Assembly (NCBI GenBank): GCA_945980015.1
Contig: CAMFQI010000039.1
Span: 1 to 7,875 of the forward strand
Length of the DNA: 7,875 bases
Direction: 5' to 3'
From: an uncultured Eubacterium sp.
GTDB taxonomy: Bacteria > Bacillota > Clostridia > Oscillospirales > Acutalibacteraceae
Below are positions 7,821 to 7,875 of the stretch, piece after piece; the stretch's first letter is position 1, and each line of letters begins with the position of its first letter. The translations under genes and the position numbers were made by a program. The notes beneath the pieces were generated by a model. That model was not told the origin of the DNA and made no database searches. It saw nothing but the letters and a program-made list of their open reading frames with translations.

Positions 7821-7875
7821 CTGTCTCTTATACACATCTGACGCTGCCGACGAAGGCGGAGGGGTAGGGCGCGGG
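7821..7875 (-). other. Nextera adapter, P5/i5 side with G-biased miscalls (artefact)
   Basis: This is synthetic sequence. CTGTCTCTTATACACATCT at 7821-7839 is the inverted Tn5 mosaic end, and the read-1 adapter continues to 7853. Positions 7854-7861 (AGGCGGAG) lie at the i5 index and match the reverse complement of Nextera S508 (AGGCTTAG) apart from two T-to-G changes. Positions 7862-7875 align without gaps to the P5 oligo complement GTGTAGATCTCGGT, with five mismatches, all to G. The sequence is therefore adapter with sequencing errors, not genome. Confidence 0.97.

Overview
This 7.9 kb window is an ordinary, densely packed stretch of a Gram-positive, Clostridia-like chromosome. All eight genes lie on the minus strand. 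The likely source is an uncultured gut member of the Oscillospirales/Ruminococcus group. That is inferred from moderate GC content, purine-rich ribosome binding sites, PcsB/CwlO-type peptidoglycan hydrolases with a threonine-rich linker, and the character of the RarA, QueH and GuaB proteins. No taxonomic marker is present, so the assignment is tentative.

Both ends are not biology. Positions 1-47 and 7821-7875 are Illumina Nextera library adapters, including the Tn5 mosaic ends and index sequences. Genuine genomic sequence runs from 48 to 7820, and the two outer junctions are sequencing or assembly ends.

Read in the direction of transcription (right to left), the layout starts with two tandem paralogous secreted coiled-coil/M23 peptidases (7809-6415 and 6396-4981). 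These are followed by queH (4984-4358), rarA (4365-3094), nth (3097-2465) and a shikimate kinase-like gene aroK (2465-1950). These six are separated by at most 18 bases or overlap by 1 to 8 bases, which suggests one translationally coupled transcription unit. Its promoter would lie beyond the right edge. guaB (1886-414) follows after a 63-base gap and has its own good sigma-A-type promoter, whose -35 box overlaps the aroK stop codon. Last is a membrane-anchored glycerophosphodiester phosphodiesterase-like gene (376 to 48), cut off by the adapter after about 110 residues.

The genes do not form a single pathway. They cover cell wall remodelling, tRNA queuosine maturation, replication and repair (RarA and endonuclease III), aromatic amino acid synthesis and guanine nucleotide synthesis. 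I found no mobile element, CRISPR array, RNA gene or defence system, and no convincing new system. The points worth a second look are the adapter contamination, altered active-site residues in the shikimate kinase-like protein and in the phosphodiesterase, the tandem hydrolase pair, and the operon architecture. There is no gene-free stretch longer than 63 bases inside the genomic part.
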